Assembly (NCBI GenBank): GCA_016617855.1
Contig: JAECUM010004974.1
Coordinates: forward strand, 1 to 64,000
Direction of reading: 5' to 3'
Source of the DNA: Megalonaias nervosa
Taxonomy: Eukaryota; Mollusca; Bivalvia; Unionida; Unionidae
Length of the DNA stretch: 64,000 bases
Part shown: one piece after another, positions 24,601 to 31,547 of the stretch
Numbering within the stretch: position 1 is the stretch's first letter
Layout: each line of letters starts with the position of its first letter
Notes under the pieces: model-generated
The model's database searches: none
Seen by the model: the letters and a program-made list of their open reading frames with translations, nothing else
Told to the model about the DNA's origin: nothing
Position numbers and translations under genes: made by a program

Positions 24601-27600
24601 TCTCTCGCCAAATAACCACCAAACTATGTTTTGTACCAAGAATCACCTTTCTTGCTAAGGCATTATTTAGCAGATTATAAATATAGGTATCAAATTCTAG
24701 ACCCAATACTATGTTAAATCACTGTCAAAAATCACTTAATCAGTGATGAAGGCTGTTCTATTGTTTTTGATTAATCAGTAGAAATTTGGATCATCATGGT
24801 TAGGACTGTATATATGACTGTATATATAAATTATAGTAAACCTATAATTTTGTGTTGATATATCTGGAATTATTTTATTGCCAGTACTGTCTTTCTTGGA
24901 TCTATGTATGGTGAACTGAAAATTATTAATTAGTAGAATAGTCATCCCTACTGAGTTTGATGAAAATGAATTGAAAACACAGCAATAGCCCCACAGTGAT
25001 TGTATATAATTCTCCCATTTCTGAATTCAGAGGATATCTTGAAGATGATAAAATGAGTATTTCTCTTGTTTTAAATAGTTCAGGATGTCCCTAAAACAAA
25101 ATAAAACAATTGGATGGTAAAAGAAAGGAGGATAGAAAGAAGAACACAAAATCTGTAGATAACAAAAATGCACATATTCAGCACAAATTATATCAAACAT
25201 GCTGAGTTTAATTTTATCAAAGAAATATCATGATACAATTCTGAGTTGCCTCTATCAACTTCCTTATGAAAAATGTTAAATTGTCCCTTGTATGTGTAAT
25301 CAAATAAACCTGCATATCCTACACTTATCACATCAAAATTGGCCCTTATTTGTGCCATCATACAAACCTGCATATTCCATACTTGTCAGTTAAATTGCCT
25401 CTTGATCGTGTCATCATATGATCCTGCATTTCCCACACCTGACACTGTGAAACTAGCCTTTGCTTGTGTCATCATACAAACCTGCATATTCCACATGTCA
25501 TGGTGAAATTGTTCCTTGATGTGTCATCATACAAACCTGAATATTCCGCACCTGACATGGTGAAATTGCCCCTTGTTTATGTCATCATACAAACCAGCAT
25601 ATCACACATCTGTCATGGTGAGATTACCAATTATACAAACTAGCATATGCCACACCTATCACTGTGAAATTTCCCCTTGTTTGTGTCATCATACAAATCT
25701 GCATAATCCACATCTGTCATGGTGCAATTACCCATTGTTTGTGTCGTACAAACCTGCAGATTCCACACCAGTCACAGTGAAATTGGCCTTTGTCTGTATC
25801 ATCATACAAACCTGCATATTCCACTTTGCCAAGGTGAAATTGCCCCTTGGTTCTGTCATCATACAAACCTGCATATTCCACTTTACCAAGGTGAAATTGC
25901 CCCTTGGTTCTGTCATCATACAAACCTGCAGATTCCACACTTGTCACAGTGAAATTGTCCCTTTTCTGTATCATCATACAAACGGCAAACTTCACAGAAG
26001 TAATGTCCAAACAAAGTATCACAACTCTCACATTGTCTTTTCACCTGTTGAGAGAAAAGTAACAGACATAGAAGACCTTACATAATAATACCTTTAGAAG
26101 AAATGTTTGAAATAAATTTGATAATCTTTACATTTTGTAAAGAACTGGGGCATTACCCAAGGGTCTCATTTAACAAACATTTGACACTCACGGGCTATGT
26201 CATCATACATACTGATTCTCAGACATGTAACACTTATAACTTATTTAGCTATTTCAACTTTTTGTTTTCAGCCTTATATAAAAACATATCCATCCTAGTC
26301 CTGGCCCCTGGGGTGGATCAAATTTTTAAAACCATTATGCACATCTATAGACTATCCCTAAACATATAAAAAATGTCTCTATCTTGAATGGTATAAGGAG
26401 TTTCACAATATAACAAGTGCACACCAATGCCTGCACAGGCAAAGATGCAAATGGTCCTTATCAAATTATCTCCAGTTTTTCTTTGAAAAGCACCAGTACA
26501 TTAATACACAATTACTAATTAGGAATTTATGAATTATGTTTCATGAAATACAAAACAGCTTAATTTTTGGAAATTGCCTAATTTATTGGCTACAAGGCTG
26601 GCTGACTTGAAAATTTAAGGACGTGAGTGCACTGACTGAACATACTTCCATGAACCAACATGGTGTTCATTGTTGTACCAAGATTTTGTTGAAAATTTTA
26701 GACAGATCATAAGATTTAAATCAAAAGGTAGGTCTAAATACATACATACACATAAAACATTAAATATACTTCAATTTAAACCACAATATGCAAAGTCCTA
26801 TAGAAAAAATGCAAAGGGAATATCGGTTTGATGTAAGAATAGAAGAATATTAACATGATCTAATCAGTGATATTGCAGCATTAGAATGAAAAGATGATGA
26901 AAATATTGTTGAAATGTGTAAAATGATCAATCATGATCTTCTTTTACATCAGAGAGAGAATAAAATTTCTTTTACGTAGAGAATAACAATACTGACTGCC
27001 CATATTTATAATTATATAATTTTGAAACAACAGACTTTATTTTCAGGACAAATATTTGTAATTTCTCTTGGGAAGATTTTTTTATTATTATAGTAATGGG
27101 TCAAATTTTCTTTAATTATTTATCCCATTCATTGTATCATCAGATCAACAATATCAGCAACAAAATGTGTTGAGTTCATTTTAAGCTATTACTGAAACCA
27201 AGAAAAATTATTAAAAGTTTTTTTTCTGTGTTTCTCACTATGGGTCAGAATTTTTATTTTCAAACATGATATATGTCATCTCTTTTGATAAGCTTCCCTA
27301 AAAAAGTCCAGTCCAGTGACACCCAATTTTCATTCATTTTTTTTCTGCCTCACATAACCTTCCCTTTACATGGAAAACTTCACAAACAAATCTCTTTTGG
27401 AGATCTAACTACATTCTTTGTCCTTAAAAACAGAATCTGGGTCAACAGTAATGCAGTGGATACTAAAGCATTTCTCAATATTAAATAAAACTGTACTGGG
27501 GTTTCGTTGCTGTGTAAAGTGTTACCTGAGGGTGTGTGTGTTTAGCCATAGCTACTTCAAAACACTGCATTCAGTTTACCCATTGCTGCACACACAAAGT

Positions 27601-30600
27601 GGCTGCAGTGAGAAACCCAATTACCTCTATTTCCCTGGATGTGGATTTTCACCACAACTAGAGTACTTATAGAGTAAATTCTTGCTGTCTTAACACAATA
27701 TGATTTTTGTCAGGAATCTGTTCACTTTACAGAAGCAATCCTGGGATGCAGATCTATTTTTCACAAGGAGTTGTAGGGTATCGTAACCTGGATGCTGTGG
27801 TCAATGGTGATGGCTCTGAATGCAGTATCGGTTTACTCACAGTGAGTGACCAAAACTTCTGGACCAATGGGTCTTTAGGGACAAAAAGTGCTCTTAAGGG
27901 ATCCTTCATCATTTCTGAATCAATGTTATTCCATGTCACAATATGAGTGAAATCAATAATTCAAATCAATATATGCAAGAAAATCAATAATACATACATA
28001 TTACTTGTGGATGAAACATACATTATTTATATCTATGTAAAATTCTATGCATTGATGTTTCTTTTTTGTCATTATTTACAAATACTACAAAGGATATTAC
28101 ATTTAAACTGAAACAAATCATCAAAATTTTTTAAAATTTATTAACAATTTAACAGCTTATTCAAGTAATGATGACTATATGTTCCTTATTATGAAAGTTT
28201 ACACCTGCAGAATATTGTATGGTTTTACATTGTAAGTTGTGAAAGGTATAAATAATTCAGATGAACTTTAGTGGACTGGAAATCCTGTTTAGCTTACCAT
28301 TTACACTGAGTTTTACCAACCTTTGTTTCTGCATTCAACTAAAAAGAAGTAGTCCCTGTTTACAAACAACTGATTATGAAGTTTCACAATCGATTATTGC
28401 TCAACCAACTGATGATCGATTATAATCAATAATCAGAAAAACACTACCCATGTTGTTTTTTTCAAGATACAAAAAAGTATAGTTTTCTACACATAATATT
28501 TCTCACAATTTAGCACTGAAATTAGAAGTAAACAAAATGCTTACCCTATTTTGGCAAGAAATTGGTGGAAATAAAAGAATTTCCCTCAAAATTACTTGTT
28601 AAAATCACTGTTAGATCTTGGGAGAAGAAAGCAGTGGTGGGTACCAATGGGTAATGCATAAAACAAGGAGACAGCATATGGATGGGACATTGCTGACTGT
28701 CCAAGATCATTGGTATCATCCATCTACACAATCACAACTCCACCTCAGTATAAGTTGTAATAATTTCTTGTAAAATCCATTTTCAATAAAATTTTAACAT
28801 TTTTTGAAATTAAGGAGAAAAAAAGGAATGCTCTGGAATGAGAGATTTTACAACAAACCTTTTGCTGCAGTTCACACTTCAGACATTTGATGGTCTGCAC
28901 CTCTTTACGATTCAATTCATGATTTTCCTTTTCATCATGGCAGATACGGCAGATGTATTCCTTGTTACAACATGGTGTCTGAAAAAGTACAAAGACAAGC
29001 ATACACATATAAACTTTATACTAGTCAATTTGTCAAAATGCATATACAAATTACATGTAGTAAACATGAGGGCTTTCAAAAGCATAATATAAATAACAAA
29101 TCTGCTTTCTAAGCAATGTTTTAGATATTTAATTTATGATGCGAAACAGAGCTGATCCTACATATAGGTCTAATGTAGTGTGGACCTGTGGACAAGAACC
29201 AGCCAGTAACAAGTTTATTTATTAACAATTAAGCAATCTCAACCCTAGTAAAAGTATAAGATTATAGTATTCCCATTTGTTTGTACACAATACCGAGCGG
29301 TCTGTTTGCTTGTTTACATTGGGAGCTTCTGTCTGCATTGAAATGCCAATAATTCTACAGCATTAGGACCCCTTGTTGCTAATCAGGTTAGAAATTATAA
29401 ATCATGAAATGAAATGACTAAGTTTTGAGCATTTTTTACCTCCTAGATGCTTTTCACGTTTAAAATCGGCAGGGGACTACAAATGGGAGTGTCTGCTAAT
29501 ACTATAGATAATATACATGCCAGATTTATAATGGATGCTTTCTGTGTCCTGAAGGTTCCTAACCCTGCTTATACAATTAATCTTTCCATTTTAAGTAACA
29601 ATGTGCCATGTGAACAAAAGAGAGCAAAGTAAAACCCTTGTTTCAAACAATAGTAGATGTGAAAAAATCATCGGCCAGAAAGCATTCTGAGCACTATGTC
29701 TAATATTGTAGAGAAACCAGTCTACATCCAATTAGAAACATACTTAGTTCAAAGCAATATACTGTATATTCATTAGATACATGCCCGATCTATTTGACAG
29801 ACTACATAAACCTCTTAATGTTCATACATTGGCATGATCAAGCTTGAGTCACAAAAGGTATTTCACACATTAAATCATTCCATTTTTGAGCAAGAAATAA
29901 TGTTATGGGAGTAAAATCAACTATTATTATTATTATCATGTGCATTGCATGCTCAGCCATTTAACAGCATCATCATCAGCAGCATGCAGAGCCTGCAGTC
30001 CACCGATTCGTTTGAATCATACTTAATGAACATACTCAGTTGTAATCTGAACCCATGACTGTAACATGTTGGGTACATCTGGGTAGTATCCTGGGGTGTC
30101 TTCTCTTCCTTCATTACACAAATGATATAGTTATAAACATCAATTTGAACTGTAAATTACTTCTGTATGCTGATGATAGTACAATATTCTTTCCGCACCA
30201 AGATCCAAATTTCATTTCTCAACGATACGAAGAATGTCACATTATATGCCAGCCTTGTATTTTATAGTCATCTATGCAAATAAGAAAGTTTTCTGTACAA
30301 AAATCACTTTTCTTCTTTCAGTCACGATGACATTTAGACCCCCAAATCAATAAGTTTCCTTTTTCTAATCCAAAGTATAAGTAATCCATAAAGTTTGTTT
30401 CAAATTCATGACGCAGAACTAACATTATGGCATGGAAACAATTTTGCTTCCTTCAGTTACAGAGACCCTGGCCTTTCACCCTTTGACCTCAAAATCAAAA
30501 GGTATCTTCATTATCCCAAGTGTAAGCCATCTACCAGGTTTGGTTGAGGTATGTGCTATATAAGTAATGTTATTGTGCAGAAACCATTTTTATTTCCTTC

Positions 30601-31483
30601 AATTACTGTGATATTGTCCTTTAACCTCCTACACAAACTTATAGGATTTTTTCCTTTCCCCAAGTGCAAGCCACCCACAAAGTTTGGTAACCAATGATGC
30701 TAAAGAACTCAAGCTAATATGCAGAAACCATTTATTTCTCAGTCACAAAGACCTTGACCTTTGACCCAAAACACAAAGTTTGGTAACTGTAGATTGTTCA
30801 GAATTATAGCTATTGTGTGTAAACTATTTTTCATCTCTCTGTCACAGTGATCTAAAACATCTGTCTTTTTGACCCAAATCAAAAAGGTTCTTCCTTGCGA
30901 AGCAAGTGTAAGCCATCTACAAAGTTTGGTAACTGTAAATGGTGTGTGTGTTTTGTGGATTTTTAATGTAGCTTTAAGAATTTTAGTCATATCACTATGA
31001 TGTCTGCAGTATGGCAGTTTATATTGATGTCTAGCACTGGGGCATCATGTCATAGACATGTAGCATTATATCCCACCAAGTCACATTATCCTGACAACAG
31101 GCTGACTAGTCCAACACTAACCTCTTCATGTTGAGCACTAAGTGAGGCAGCTGCTACTAAGATTTTTATAAGTCTTTGGTATGACTCGACCGGGGTTCAA
31201 ACCCATGACCTCCCGCATCCAAGGTGGACACTCTAACCACTTAGGCCAATGAAGCAGTCAACTGTAGATGGTGGACAACCCATGCTATTATGCAGAAACC
31301 ATTTTTTCTGTTTTGGTTACAGTAACCATGACCTTTTCTCCATTAACTCCAAAATCAAAATGGATTCTCCTTACCCCAAGCTATACATTAAGTTTGGTAA
31401 CTGCAGATGGTGGTCAAATGCTTTAGCTATTGTGCAGAAACCATTGTTCTTCTTTCAGTCAAAGTGAGCTTGACCTTAATCAT

Positions 31484-31547
<64 letters not shown>

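Noticed and set aside
25573..26085. 170-codon plus-strand frame
   Set aside because: It is antisense to the RCHY1 exon-derived array; the minus strand explains the sequence.
29160..29196. Minus-strand CPHYIRPIC after a good acceptor as the missing CHY exon
   Set aside because: The second cysteine is one residue too far, no donor with the needed phase follows, and the surrounding peptide does not resemble RCHY1.
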